This document shows, piece by piece, positions 34,960-43,376 of a DNA stretch of 64,000 bases. Positions within the stretch are counted from its first letter, which is position 1, and every line of letters starts with the position of its first letter. The position numbers and the translations under genes are program-made. Source of the stretch: Armatimonadota bacterium (GTDB lineage Bacteria; Armatimonadota; Fimbriimonadia; Fimbriimonadales; Fimbriimonadaceae); NCBI GenBank assembly GCA_018268255.1, contig JAFDWX010000006.1, positions 1 to 64,000 on the forward strand, read 5' to 3'. Below the pieces are notes generated by a model. That model saw only the letters and a program-made list of their open reading frames with translations. It was not told the origin of the DNA and ran no database searches.

Positions 34960-36231
34960 ATGGATGAGCCGGATGTGGTGAGGTCGGTGGATGACGGGCG
35001 GGCGAAAGCCGAATCCAAAGCAGATCATCGTCGGTTGCTCAATGCGCTGGGAATATCAAGTCTGAGGCCAGGCAGACACTGCGGCGACTCGGCGGATCCT
35101 GGCTACTTCAATACCGATGAGTCGGCGGCCAATCCGTATCCTCACATCCCGAAACTCTTGAAGTTTGAGAACGGGGAATCTGTCAGCACGCCAGAGGATT
35201 GGCAACGTCGCCGGAAGGAGATCTTGGCCTTGTTGGATCAAGAGATTTATGGTGAGACGCCAGAAGGAATTCCCCGATTGGAGTGGCGAGTTCGATCCAG
35301 CGGAGAGTATCGGGTTGTTGATCGACCCGTGAGCGTCCAAGAACTCCGAGGCGTGGCAGACAATCACCGTTGTCCTGAGGTTCAAGTCGAGATTGCAGCG
35401 ACCCTCATTCTCCCGATTGATGCCGATCAGCCCATGCCGGTCCTGATGGAATTCGCATTTCCAGCCTTTGAGGACAAGTCTTGGCACTTGCTGGCGCTCG
35501 ATCGAGGGTGGGGTATCTGCATTTTGGATCCGCTGAGCATTCAACCGGACAGCGGTGCCGGTCTACGTGAGGGCATTATCGGGCTCGCGAACGGAGGTAA
35601 CCCGCGGCAGCCGGAACAGTGGGGCGTGCTCAAAGCCTGGGCTTGGGGTGCGGGAAGACTCCGCGATTACCTATCTTCCGTTCCGGAAGTCGATGGAAAC
35701 AAGATCGCTTTGGCGGGCTTATCACGTTTCGGAAAGGCTACGGCAGTGGCCATGGCCTATGAACCCGGATTTGCGGCGGTCCTTATCGGTTCCTCGGGCC
35801 AAGCTGGAGTCAAGATTTGGCGGAGAAACTTTGGTGAGCCCGTGGAGAATATCGCGGACCCCACCGAGTACCACTGGGTAGCCGGAAGATACTTGCGGTA
35901 CGCTGGGCCACTCTCACCTGGTGATATGCCCGTGGATGGGCACCAGCTTTTGGCCTTGGCGGCTCCGAAGCCAATGATGGTCGGGATCGGCTCTCAAACG
36001 GTAGCTGAGCAATGGGCGGATGTGCGGGGGACCTTTATGGCCGTTTCGGAGGCGAGCCCCGCTTGGGCAATCCAGGGAGCGGGCACCATTTGGGACGACC
36101 AAATTCCTTCAGTGGGACAGCCGAAAGTAGATTCGAACCTGGTGTTCTACCTCCACGAATATGGACACACCAACGCTCCAAACTGGCCCGTCTTCATTGA
36201 GTTTCTTGGGCAAAAGTTCTCGGGCGAATAA
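34960..36231 (+). CDS. CE15-like (glucuronoyl-esterase-type) alpha/beta hydrolase
   Basis: 423 residues. The nucleophile elbow reads ALAGLSRFGKATAVA near 252, the GxSRxGK signature of carbohydrate esterase family 15. IGSSGQAGVKIWRRNFGEPVEN follows. An acidic residue and the His of HEYGHTN near 405 can complete the triad. CE15 enzymes cleave esters between lignin and glucuronoxylan. Unlike most, no signal peptide is visible from ATG 34960 (MDEPDVVRSV), so either the start is wrong or the enzyme is intracellular. It ends at a strong terminator. Confidence 0.75.
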   Translation: MDEPDVVRSVDDGRAKAESKADHRRLLNALGISSLRPGRHCGDSADPGYFNTDESAANPYPHIPKLLKFENGESVSTPEDWQRRRKEILALLDQEIYGETPEGIPRLEWRVRSSGEYRVVDRPVSVQELRGVADNHRCPEVQVEIAATLILPIDADQPMPVLMEFAFPAFEDKSWHLLALDRGWGICILDPLSIQPDSGAGLREGIIGLANGGNPRQPEQWGVLKAWAWGAGRLRDYLSSVPEVDGNKIALAGLSRFGKATAVAMAYEPGFAAVLIGSSGQAGVKIWRRNFGEPVENIADPTEYHWVAGRYLRYAGPLSPGDMPVDGHQLLALAAPKPMMVGIGSQTVAEQWADVRGTFMAVSEASPAWAIQGAGTIWDDQIPSVGQPKVDSNLVFYLHEYGHTNAPNWPVFIEFLGQKFSGE

Positions 36232-36233
36232 CA

Positions 36234-36274
36234 AAAAAGCTCTCGCCCCTTGTATTAAGAGGCGAGAGCTTTTT
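36234..36274. terminator. Bidirectional terminator between the esterase and TlpA-like genes
   Basis: AAAAAGCTCTCGCC and GGCGAGAGCTTTTT form a perfect 14-bp stem with a 13-nt loop. The A-run and T-run serve both converging genes. Confidence 0.9.
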
Positions 36275-36290
36275 GTGATTAACAGGGACG

Positions 36291-37418
36291 TTAGTTGGCT
36301 TTCAGTTTGGATTCCAACGCTTTCTCCAAACCTTGTCCGCGGAGAGTATCGCCCGTGGCAAGGATCTTTCCTGTTGTGCCATCCACCAATAGTGCGAACG
36401 GGATTGCCGAAACATCAAACGTATGCCCGAGTTCCGTGTTCCATCCCTTGCCTTCGTAAACGTGGTCCCAAGGCATTTTCATCTTTTGTGCAGTTTCTTT
36501 GATCTTGGACACGGCGTCCTTATCATCGAAACTAATTCCTAGGATCTCAAATCCTCGCGAGTGGAACTTCTCATAAGCTTTGGAGACGTTGGGCATTTCC
36601 TGAAGGCATGGGCCACACCACGTTGCCCAGAAATCTAGGAGCACAACTTTTCCCTTGTAAGTCGTGGGAAAATCGACATCGGCTCCCGACATCGTCTTTG
36701 CCTTGAACTTTATCACTTGCTTGCCTACGGTAAGATCTGGAGGCATTGGAGCTTGCGCCACAGTCTGGTCCGATTTAATGAGTGCCAGTCCATTTTTGGC
36801 GACCTTTAATTCGTAGGTTTTGCCGGTGAAGTTGAAAGGCTTATCGACCTTAATCATTTCGTAGTAGTAACTGCGTTGGCCATCACCATTTCGGTCAACC
36901 CACAACGAAGTGTTCGAATCCACTGAACCGGCAACGAAGGACTTCGAAGTTTTGCCGTCGAGGGTTATGGTGACTTCCAATCCATAGTCACCATAGTAGA
37001 GCATTGTATTCTTCAATTCCGCTCGATTGGGATCGGTTTCGCTAAAGTGGTAGAAATTAATGCCTACTTTTTCGGGTCTGTTTATCTCTACAGTTGCGGT
37101 TCCCATCCAAATCGCGCCGTTTCTTTGGGACTCCCACTTTACAGCAGGATCGTCCGTATAGTCGCCGTTTCGATTGGCATCCACGTACACTTTATCGCCC
37201 GACAAGATATAGCCAACCTTGGTCCCTTCGAAGGTCATCTCGCCAAACCGAGGTTCGGAAAGTCCAGTTGGAACCCGTTTTACAGACGCCGGTTTGGTCG
37301 TGGACATTTCGGACCGAACCGGGCGATACCCACCTGCCTTAGCGACGGCTCCAGAAGGAACGAAACTGCACGTAACGCTATCTGCAGCCAGTGCTGCTGC
37401 GACGATTAAAGACACCAT
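36291..37418 (-). CDS. TlpA/ResA-like thiol-disulfide oxidoreductase with large N-terminal domain
   Basis: 375 residues with a short N-terminal signal-like segment (MVSLIVAAALAADSV). The C-terminal ~140 residues are thioredoxin-like: VVLLDFWATWCGPCLQEMPN with the WCGPC active site near 268, then FEILGISFDD and SAIPFALLVDG (cis-Pro). The N-terminal ~200 residues contain two Asp/Asn-rich loops, VDANRNGDYTDDP and VDRNGDG, that look like calcium-binding loops. It probably acts in the periplasm on cytochrome or secreted-protein cysteines. It is monocistronic between terminators. Confidence 0.85.
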   Translation of the reverse strand: MVSLIVAAALAADSVTCSFVPSGAVAKAGGYRPVRSEMSTTKPASVKRVPTGLSEPRFGEMTFEGTKVGYILSGDKVYVDANRNGDYTDDPAVKWESQRNGAIWMGTATVEINRPEKVGINFYHFSETDPNRAELKNTMLYYGDYGLEVTITLDGKTSKSFVAGSVDSNTSLWVDRNGDGQRSYYYEMIKVDKPFNFTGKTYELKVAKNGLALIKSDQTVAQAPMPPDLTVGKQVIKFKAKTMSGADVDFPTTYKGKVVLLDFWATWCGPCLQEMPNVSKAYEKFHSRGFEILGISFDDKDAVSKIKETAQKMKMPWDHVYEGKGWNTELGHTFDVSAIPFALLVDGTTGKILATGDTLRGQGLEKALESKLKAN

Positions 37419-37542
37419 GATGGACTGAATCTACCTGAGAGTGTTCGCAGTATTGCTCAATATTCCGGTATCGACAATTTTTACGGGCCACAATTGTGGG
37501 TGCCTGGCATATACTCCTACAAAGAGAAAGGAGGAGTTTTTC

Positions 37543-39138
37543 GTGACCAAAACTGTATTCAGTATTCTGGCGCTGGGGTTGGCGGTCCTGTCACACGGTG
37601 AAGTGAGATCCAGATTTGATTCGAATGGTGAGGGGTGGGGCAAGATTGAGTTCACACCCGCTGGAAACGTCTTTTCAGCCCCCGGAGCAGTCACCTACAT
37701 CGCTTCGGGTGGAAATCCAGGCGGGGCGATAAGGCAAACGGATGCTACTGGAACTTGGATGTGTTTTGACGCTCCATCTGGTTATTTCGGTGATCTTAGT
37801 TCGGCCGCGGGAGGTGAAGTTGGTTTTGACGTGTCCATGACCACTACTCTGGGCTTAAATCCCGATTTGCCGTTTTCCGTTGCCATTACAGGTTCCGCGG
37901 GTTCCATTTACTGTTTGCATCCGGTTCGTGCTTTTGCCCCATGGCAGCGAGTGAGGGTTAAGTTGGCCGGTGGCCGGGATTGGCGCTGGAATTCCTACAA
38001 TGGAGCAGCGGCGACGCCAGCCCAAGTGCTTTCCGTCCTGAGTTCCGTGAACCGAGTGGCGATTATGGCCGACTATCAGAGCGGGACGGACACCTGTCAA
38101 ATTGACAATGTCTATCTTGGGCCCGCTGAGGGTTCGAGTAAGACACTCCTTAGTTTCGATTCGGACTCCGAAGGCGTGATTCGACATACTTCGTTGGCGG
38201 GGTCTTATACGAGTTCGGTCCTCACCCAGACTCTGGCTACATGGGGGGCGTCGATTGGGAAAACAGGGGGCGGTCTCACGATCGGAGATCCAGACGCAGA
38301 ACTCAGCTGGTTCCTGCTTCCCGGAACTTTCGGTGGCGATCGAACGGCTTATACCGGTGGCGTTCTGACCTATGACTTGAAGAATATTCCGGGAAGTGGA
38401 ACTCCGATAGGTAACTATCCGCTTCTGACCATCACTTCAGGCGGAAAAACCCTGGTTTACGCTCCTGAAGAACTCAATGGTTACAACAGCCACAGCCAGT
38501 GGGAGAAAGTGGCAATTCCGTTCCTCCCCGGCCCGGGATGGCGGGTGGGATCGCCAACAGGACCCGTAGCCAGTGCCGCAGAGTTTGATGAGATTGCGGG
38601 CTTCGTTGAATACATTCGGCTCAGGGCTGAATATTGGAACGGAGACGAAAACAACTACTTCGACAACGTGCTCTTTAGTCCGCCACAACCGACTCAGGTT
38701 ACGGGCCACGTGGACCTGGGAGCGGACTATTTCGGAAGCTACGATGGTGTTCCGATCGAGATCTACACCTACCGAAACGGGTTCCCTCTGGCCGTCATTC
38801 CTGCGGTGCTCGATGCCAATGGCGACTACTCCGTTACAATCACCACTCCCGGTGATGTCACGGTATTGGTCAAACCCAGTCACTGGCTTCGAGCGATTGC
38901 CGGGACAGCAAGCATCGACGGGGTGGCAAAGGTATTGCCAACAGTGGAACCTCTTAACGGCGATGTCGATGAAGACAACGCCATAACCATCTTTGACTAC
39001 CTGCTCCTTTCTTCTGCATTTGACACGAGCGAGGGACAGGGCAGTTGGGTGCCGAATGCTGATTTAGACGGGGATGGTACGGTCACTGTTTTCGACTACC
39101 TGATCCTCAGTGCAAACTTCGATCAAGTTGGTGATTAA
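37543..39138 (+). CDS. Secreted two-laminin-B-domain protein with C-terminal dockerin-like repeat
   Basis: 531 residues from GTG 37543, chosen because AAAGGAGGAG lies just upstream and it begins a signal peptide (VTKTVFSILALGLAVLSHGE). Two laminin-B-like beta-sandwiches follow: about 22-200 (opening FDSNGEGWG, closing CQIDNVYLGP) and about 205-385 (opening FDSDSEGVI, closing YFDNVLFSPP). A small carboxypeptidase-regulatory-like beta domain comes next. The last ~60 residues hold two calcium-loop repeats, GDVDEDNAITIFDYLLLSSA and ADLDGDGTVTVFDYLILSAN, a dockerin pattern. The ligand and any cohesin partner are unknown. Confidence 0.8.
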   Translation: MTKTVFSILALGLAVLSHGEVRSRFDSNGEGWGKIEFTPAGNVFSAPGAVTYIASGGNPGGAIRQTDATGTWMCFDAPSGYFGDLSSAAGGEVGFDVSMTTTLGLNPDLPFSVAITGSAGSIYCLHPVRAFAPWQRVRVKLAGGRDWRWNSYNGAAATPAQVLSVLSSVNRVAIMADYQSGTDTCQIDNVYLGPAEGSSKTLLSFDSDSEGVIRHTSLAGSYTSSVLTQTLATWGASIGKTGGGLTIGDPDAELSWFLLPGTFGGDRTAYTGGVLTYDLKNIPGSGTPIGNYPLLTITSGGKTLVYAPEELNGYNSHSQWEKVAIPFLPGPGWRVGSPTGPVASAAEFDEIAGFVEYIRLRAEYWNGDENNYFDNVLFSPPQPTQVTGHVDLGADYFGSYDGVPIEIYTYRNGFPLAVIPAVLDANGDYSVTITTPGDVTVLVKPSHWLRAIAGTASIDGVAKVLPTVEPLNGDVDEDNAITIFDYLLLSSAFDTSEGQGSWVPNADLDGDGTVTVFDYLILSANFDQVGD

Positions 39139-39158
39139 TCAACCTTTTTAGCAGGAGG

Positions 39159-39187
39159 GGGGCAACACTGACTGTGTTGCCCCTTTT
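39159..39187 (+). terminator. Terminator after the laminin-B/dockerin-like gene
   Basis: GGGGCAACAC and GTGTTGCCCC form a 10-bp stem around TGACT, followed by TTTT. Confidence 0.88.
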
Positions 39188-39284
39188 GGTTTGCCTCAGA
39201 TGTGGTCGCCAAGTGGTCAAGGAAAGGCGGCCCAAGCGTCGTAAAATCTAGGAGTTCGTTCACGCGCGATCTAGGTCAGGATTC

Positions 39285-40130
39285 ATGCTCACTTCTGTTT
39301 TAGCTGCCGCTGTTCTGGGTCAAAGCCCGATCAAGGATATTGCCTTTACGGCTCGTTTCTATACTGGCGGAGCCGATAAAGCTCGGTCGGAATTGTATCT
39401 TGTTAAGTCCAATGGCACCGGCCTCAAGAAATTTGCGACCTCTTCTGCTCCAATCGACGTGCGTTGGGCCGGGGAAAATCGCCTCGTGTGGCTATCTGGA
39501 GACGAAGCGTCCAAGACGCTTTGGACCAGCAAATTGAAGCCTTGGAAGCCCGTGAAGGTCGGATCGTCCAGCGCGATCCGAGCAGAAGATTCTTCGGAAC
39601 GGAAAGCCGGTCCAGGAGTAGCGGTCTACCTGTTCGGGGACCATGGCCAGGAGATTGTTATCCATCCTGAGACAGGCAAATCTTCTCCTTGGAACACTGG
39701 GAAGAACGAAGCGCAAGATCTGTTCTTGGAAAATGGTGTGCATACCTTCCGGATGCAGGAGTACACCGTCCAAGAGACGATGATTCAAGGACCCGATTGG
39801 CAGATCGATGGGCACGAACTGAGAGTTCGACCGGCCGATACGGTGTTGACCTTTGTGGACTACGTGGAAGACCCAGTCGGTGGGGCCATGCAGTCTCTGT
39901 GGGAGTGGAAAGGCAGAGGGAAGCCGATCAAGGTCTTTACGGATGTGAACACCTTTGACTATTGGCAGGGTCGAGACGTTTTCGCAGCCACTACTCCGCA
40001 AAAAAGCGACCGGCTCGGGGAGACGGAGATCTTCGTCAACCAACTTCTGTTCGGGAGAATCTCAAAACTACCTGCAAAGCCCGTGTTGGATTCGAAAATG
40101 CTCGCTACCAGTGTTTCTATTCGACCTTAA
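39285..40130 (+). CDS. Probable secreted beta-propeller-type (TolB-like) protein
   Basis: 281 residues starting MLTSVLAAAVLGQSPIKD, a short signal peptide. The repeated pattern of short strands with SELYLVKSNGTGLKKF, RLVWLSGDEASKTLWTSK and VAVYLFGDHGQEIVIHPETG looks like TolB/WD40-type blades. I do not recognise a specific family. It is followed after 2 bp by the convergent stop of the next gene. Confidence 0.6.
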   Translation: MLTSVLAAAVLGQSPIKDIAFTARFYTGGADKARSELYLVKSNGTGLKKFATSSAPIDVRWAGENRLVWLSGDEASKTLWTSKLKPWKPVKVGSSSAIRAEDSSERKAGPGVAVYLFGDHGQEIVIHPETGKSSPWNTGKNEAQDLFLENGVHTFRMQEYTVQETMIQGPDWQIDGHELRVRPADTVLTFVDYVEDPVGGAMQSLWEWKGRGKPIKVFTDVNTFDYWQGRDVFAATTPQKSDRLGETEIFVNQLLFGRISKLPAKPVLDSKMLATSVSIRP

Positions 40131-40132
40131 GC

Positions 40133-40801
40133 TTACTGAGGTGCAGCATTTTTGCTGGGTGGGATATCGAGACTGAAGAACTCAAGAATGTCATCGAGCC
40201 TGTCTGACTCTCCCGCGCAGGAGTCCGAGATAATTTTTGACTGAGTTTGCGCGTTTTCAATCCTCTTTTTCCAATTTTCGACCTCAGCTTCGAGTCTCAT
40301 TATTTCCAACTGCGCCTTGGTAACAAATTCTTCGACTTGCTTCTCGAATCCGTCGGAGTAAGAAGCCAATGCGGCAAGTTTTCTGCTTGCGTCGGCAATG
40401 ACGCTCTCCTTGCTGGCTTGGCCCGTGGTTGCCATTGCCTTGAGTGTGATTCCCATGGTTGCCCGTCGTGCCTCTATCGGCAGTTCGGCGGGAAATTCGG
40501 AGATGATCGACAATGCTTCGTTGGCGCCGAACGCCACTGTTGTCAGTTTCGCTAGGGAATAGATCGCCGCAAAATCCACGGTGCCGTCGGGTCTGATGAC
40601 AGGCTTTTGCTCCTCGGGCTTGGCTGCAACTTCGTTCAAGGCGGGTCCTGGTGTGTTCTGAACGATCTGCTCTACGGTCTTGGGGACTGGAGGGGGCTCC
40701 GAACTGGCTGACGTTGGCGAGATTCCAGCCTCAGATTCACTCTCATCAAATTCGACGAATAGCCCTGCGGCTTTGCGAAGTTTGTCTCGGATGCTGCTCA
40801 T
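40133..40801 (-). CDS. Unknown coiled-coil protein, last gene of the ABC/OmpA operon
   Basis: 222 residues, not recognised. A disordered Pro/Glu-rich stretch (about 20-70) is followed by a helical domain: VDFAAIYSLAKLTTVAFGAN, then FPAELPIEARRATMGITLKA, and a coiled coil about 150-195. No membrane segment or signal peptide. The gene follows the 304-aa membrane-associated coiled-coil protein after 25 bp, so both may act with the transporter encoded upstream. Confidence 0.65.
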   Translation of the reverse strand: MSSIRDKLRKAAGLFVEFDESESEAGISPTSASSEPPPVPKTVEQIVQNTPGPALNEVAAKPEEQKPVIRPDGTVDFAAIYSLAKLTTVAFGANEALSIISEFPAELPIEARRATMGITLKAMATTGQASKESVIADASRKLAALASYSDGFEKQVEEFVTKAQLEIMRLEAEVENWKKRIENAQTQSKIISDSCAGESDRLDDILEFFSLDIPPSKNAAPQ

Positions 40802-40826
40802 AGTCTTCTGCTCCTATTGTAAGTCT

Positions 40827-41741
40827 TTAGCTCCCGTAGAGCTCTTCTGCACCGCGTTCCAGCTCGGCTTGGTCAAACGGGGATACTTCCTGCAGTCGTT
40901 CAGTCAGGGAGTCTGTCTGGCTGACCACCATCTCGATATCGGCAATCACCTGTTCTGGGGAAAGCGTTCGAATCTGGTCGTTGATCATCCCAAAGGTGTC
41001 CTCCATCAGGTCTAGTTGGTGCCGAACATTGAGCAAAGTCTCGCCTATTTTCTCCGCGAATTCTTTCCTACGCGTGAGAACTTCCTGTCTTTTTTCCAAA
41101 ACGGCTTGAGTATGTAGATTCGTTTGGGGATCGACCTCACTTGCGATGGACTCTATTTGTTCTTGGTAATGCGCTTGGATCTTCGCGATCGCTTTTCTCA
41201 CGCTTTCGTCCGTTCCCAGAAGTCCCCCTGTCGAGGGCAACTCATAATTTGGCCCAGGTTTCCGCTTTTGGATGACTGGCGGTGCAACGGCATGGGGATC
41301 GGCTTCCGCCAAGATGGAAAGAAGATACTGCTCGAATTGGCCCTGCTTTGCGCCGAAGACAAGGAACTTCTCCATCATGTAGTCCAATTTTCGAAGCAGA
41401 TTTCGAAACCACTTCTTGCCCTCATACATTCGATCTCCAACTTGGTTTCGAATAACCTCGAGCTTTTCGAACCGTCGTTGGGTACCCGGCGTCAGCGATT
41501 GCCAGACTTCATTTCGCAAATTCTGGCGGCGTTGGAGCACCTCCTGATCGTATTTGGATTCCAGCCGAGCTGCATACCAGTTGCTTCCTGGTACGAACGC
41601 CAGATAGGCTGACTCTGCGACGAGCCCGATGAGAAACGGCAAGGGATTAAGGGTTGCGAATGATGCTGCCGCCAAACCAGCCAGGCCAATCATGTTGGCA
41701 GGTTCTGAGAAAGCCTCTTTATAGGGATTGCCGGTCGGCAT
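40827..41741 (-). CDS. Unknown protein with one hydrophobic segment and long coiled coils
   Basis: 304 residues, not recognised. After a short N-terminus, ANMIGLAGLAAASFATLNPL and PFLIGLVAESAYLAFVPG (about 16-50) are hydrophobic and may anchor it to the membrane. The rest is charged and helical, with coiled coils about 55-130 and 185-275. It starts 31 bp after the ABC ATPase stop on the same strand. Co-transcription with a binding protein carrying an OmpA domain suggests an envelope-spanning assembly. Confidence 0.65.
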   Translation of the reverse strand: MPTGNPYKEAFSEPANMIGLAGLAAASFATLNPLPFLIGLVAESAYLAFVPGSNWYAARLESKYDQEVLQRRQNLRNEVWQSLTPGTQRRFEKLEVIRNQVGDRMYEGKKWFRNLLRKLDYMMEKFLVFGAKQGQFEQYLLSILAEADPHAVAPPVIQKRKPGPNYELPSTGGLLGTDESVRKAIAKIQAHYQEQIESIASEVDPQTNLHTQAVLEKRQEVLTRRKEFAEKIGETLLNVRHQLDLMEDTFGMINDQIRTLSPEQVIADIEMVVSQTDSLTERLQEVSPFDQAELERGAEELYGS

Positions 41742-41772
41742 CGGATTTCTGAATTTACCCGCGCAGGACCCT

Positions 41773-42603
41773 CTACAGGGATACGCGCACCTGTCCTCCA
41801 GTGCCGCCTTGCGTCTTGAGGAGAGCGATCAGCGACTGGCTCAACTTTTGGAATAGGTCATCAAATTGTATTTCGGCAGATCGAGGCCTTGGGAATGGGA
41901 CGATCAGGTCCTGAATGATCTTTGCTGGTTTGGTTGAAAGAACCAGGATTCGGTCGGCCAAAAGAAGAGCTTCTGTAATATCGTGGGTGATGAAGAAAAT
42001 CGTGCTCCTTTCTTCTTCCCAAATTTTCAGGAGCATCTGTTGCATATCGGTACGGATGCTCGCATCGAGTGCCCCAAAAGGTTCATCCATCAGAAGCAGG
42101 CGAGGCTTGACGGCCAATGCTCGGGCGATCGCAACACGTTGCTGCATCCCCCCAGATAGTTCGTTGACTCTTGCTTCCGCACGGTCTGCCAAGCCTACTT
42201 TGGCGAGGTATTCCTCGGCTATCTGGTTTGCCTCAGACCGTGATTTGCCCTGGAGGTCTAGGCCAAACCGCACGTTTTCCAATACCGAAAGCCACGGGAA
42301 ACAAGTGTACGATTGCGGCACAGTGACGGCATCCGGATTGTGATCAGTGATGGGTTTACCATAACATTGGACAATTCCTGAATCTGGTTCCAGAAGGCCG
42401 GATAGCATGTTCAAAACGGTGCTCTTTCCTGACCCTGACGGCCCAAGAATAGCAACGAATTCGCCATTAGGATGATCCTCGACGGAAAATGTCAAATGGT
42501 CCAGGACCACAATGGGCTCGCTCCCATCCCTTTTGTCTGAAGGAAACGACTTGCAGACATTTTCGAATTGGATAGCAAGTGGCTTCGGTTGGTCTGTTAC
42601 CAT
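41773..42603 (-). CDS. ABC transporter ATPase, nitrate/taurine (NitT/TauT) family
   Basis: 276 residues. Walker A is ILGPSGSGKSTVLNMLSG near 64, the Q-loop VPQSYTCFPWLSVLENV, the signature LSGGMQQRVAIARALAVKP and Walker B LLLMDEPFGALD. ATG 42603 overlaps the permease end by 7 bp and has AGAGG upstream; an in-frame ATG 12 codons earlier is less likely. It powers import with the permease and binding protein encoded just upstream. The substrate cannot be told from the ATPase. Confidence 0.92.
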   Translation of the reverse strand: MVTDQPKPLAIQFENVCKSFPSDKRDGSEPIVVLDHLTFSVEDHPNGEFVAILGPSGSGKSTVLNMLSGLLEPDSGIVQCYGKPITDHNPDAVTVPQSYTCFPWLSVLENVRFGLDLQGKSRSEANQIAEEYLAKVGLADRAEARVNELSGGMQQRVAIARALAVKPRLLLMDEPFGALDASIRTDMQQMLLKIWEEERSTIFFITHDITEALLLADRILVLSTKPAKIIQDLIVPFPRPRSAEIQFDDLFQKLSQSLIALLKTQGGTGGQVRVSL

Positions 42604-43370
42604 GGGAAGAACCTCTTCTGAATCGACTTTAGCAGCCAATCCGTGGCTGCCGAAATGAGGGCGATGAGTATTAACGTGCCAAACACTTTGCCCGAATCCT
42701 GAGTTCGGCTGCCAACCGACAGCAGATAACCAAGCCCTATTTGTTCTTCATTGCTGTTGATGAACTCAGCGAGAACAATGTAAGTCCACATAATCCCGCT
42801 GCAAACGGCAATCGCTTCCCAAATTTGGGGCAACGCGGCAGGGAAGAGGATTTTCGAGACGACCTGCATAGGAGTGGCTCCTATATCCTCTGCAACGCGG
42901 ACGTAATCTTCCCGCACGGACTGAAACGCAGCTCGAACCAGGAGGATCATGTAGAAAATCGCACCCAAGAACAGGAAAATGATCTTGGCCCGTTCTTCGA
43001 TCGAGAACCACAAAACAATAAGACCCGCAAGTCCCGTAGTTGGAATGCTCTTGCCACCATTGATCAGTTTTCGAAAAACCGCATCAAAATGTGAGAAAGA
43101 CCCCATCAAAGCACCGAAGGGCACCCCTACGGCAACCACCAATAACAGGCTCAGGAGCACCCTCTTGGTGCTGTTAAGGATGGCTGGCACAAGCCAGCCT
43201 GACTTGTTGAATGCAGCCAGACCTTCCAAGATGTAAGTTGGAGTGGGCAGGAAGAGGGGCTTGACGAGCCCTCCATAGGTTGCTCCTGCCCACGCCGCAA
43301 GGAATACTCCTATTCCAGCCAAACCAAGAGCTAGATCAACTCTTGGACTAACCTTTTGCCTAACCTCCAT
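42597..43370 (-). CDS. ABC transporter permease, NitT/TauT (SsuC/TauC) family
   Basis: 257 residues with about six membrane helices. The EAA-type cytoplasmic loop is EDIGATPMQVVSKILFPAAL, near 160. It starts 6 bp after the binding-protein gene. The family imports alkanesulfonates, nitrate, thiamine precursors and similar small anions; the substrate is not determined here. Confidence 0.9.
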   Translation of the reverse strand: MEVRQKVSPRVDLALGLAGIGVFLAAWAGATYGGLVKPLFLPTPTYILEGLAAFNKSGWLVPAILNSTKRVLLSLLLVVAVGVPFGALMGSFSHFDAVFRKLINGGKSIPTTGLAGLIVLWFSIEERAKIIFLFLGAIFYMILLVRAAFQSVREDYVRVAEDIGATPMQVVSKILFPAALPQIWEAIAVCSGIMWTYIVLAEFINSNEEQIGLGYLLSVGSRTQDSGKVFGTLILIALISAATDWLLKSIQKRFFPW

Positions 43371-43376
43371 GATCGT

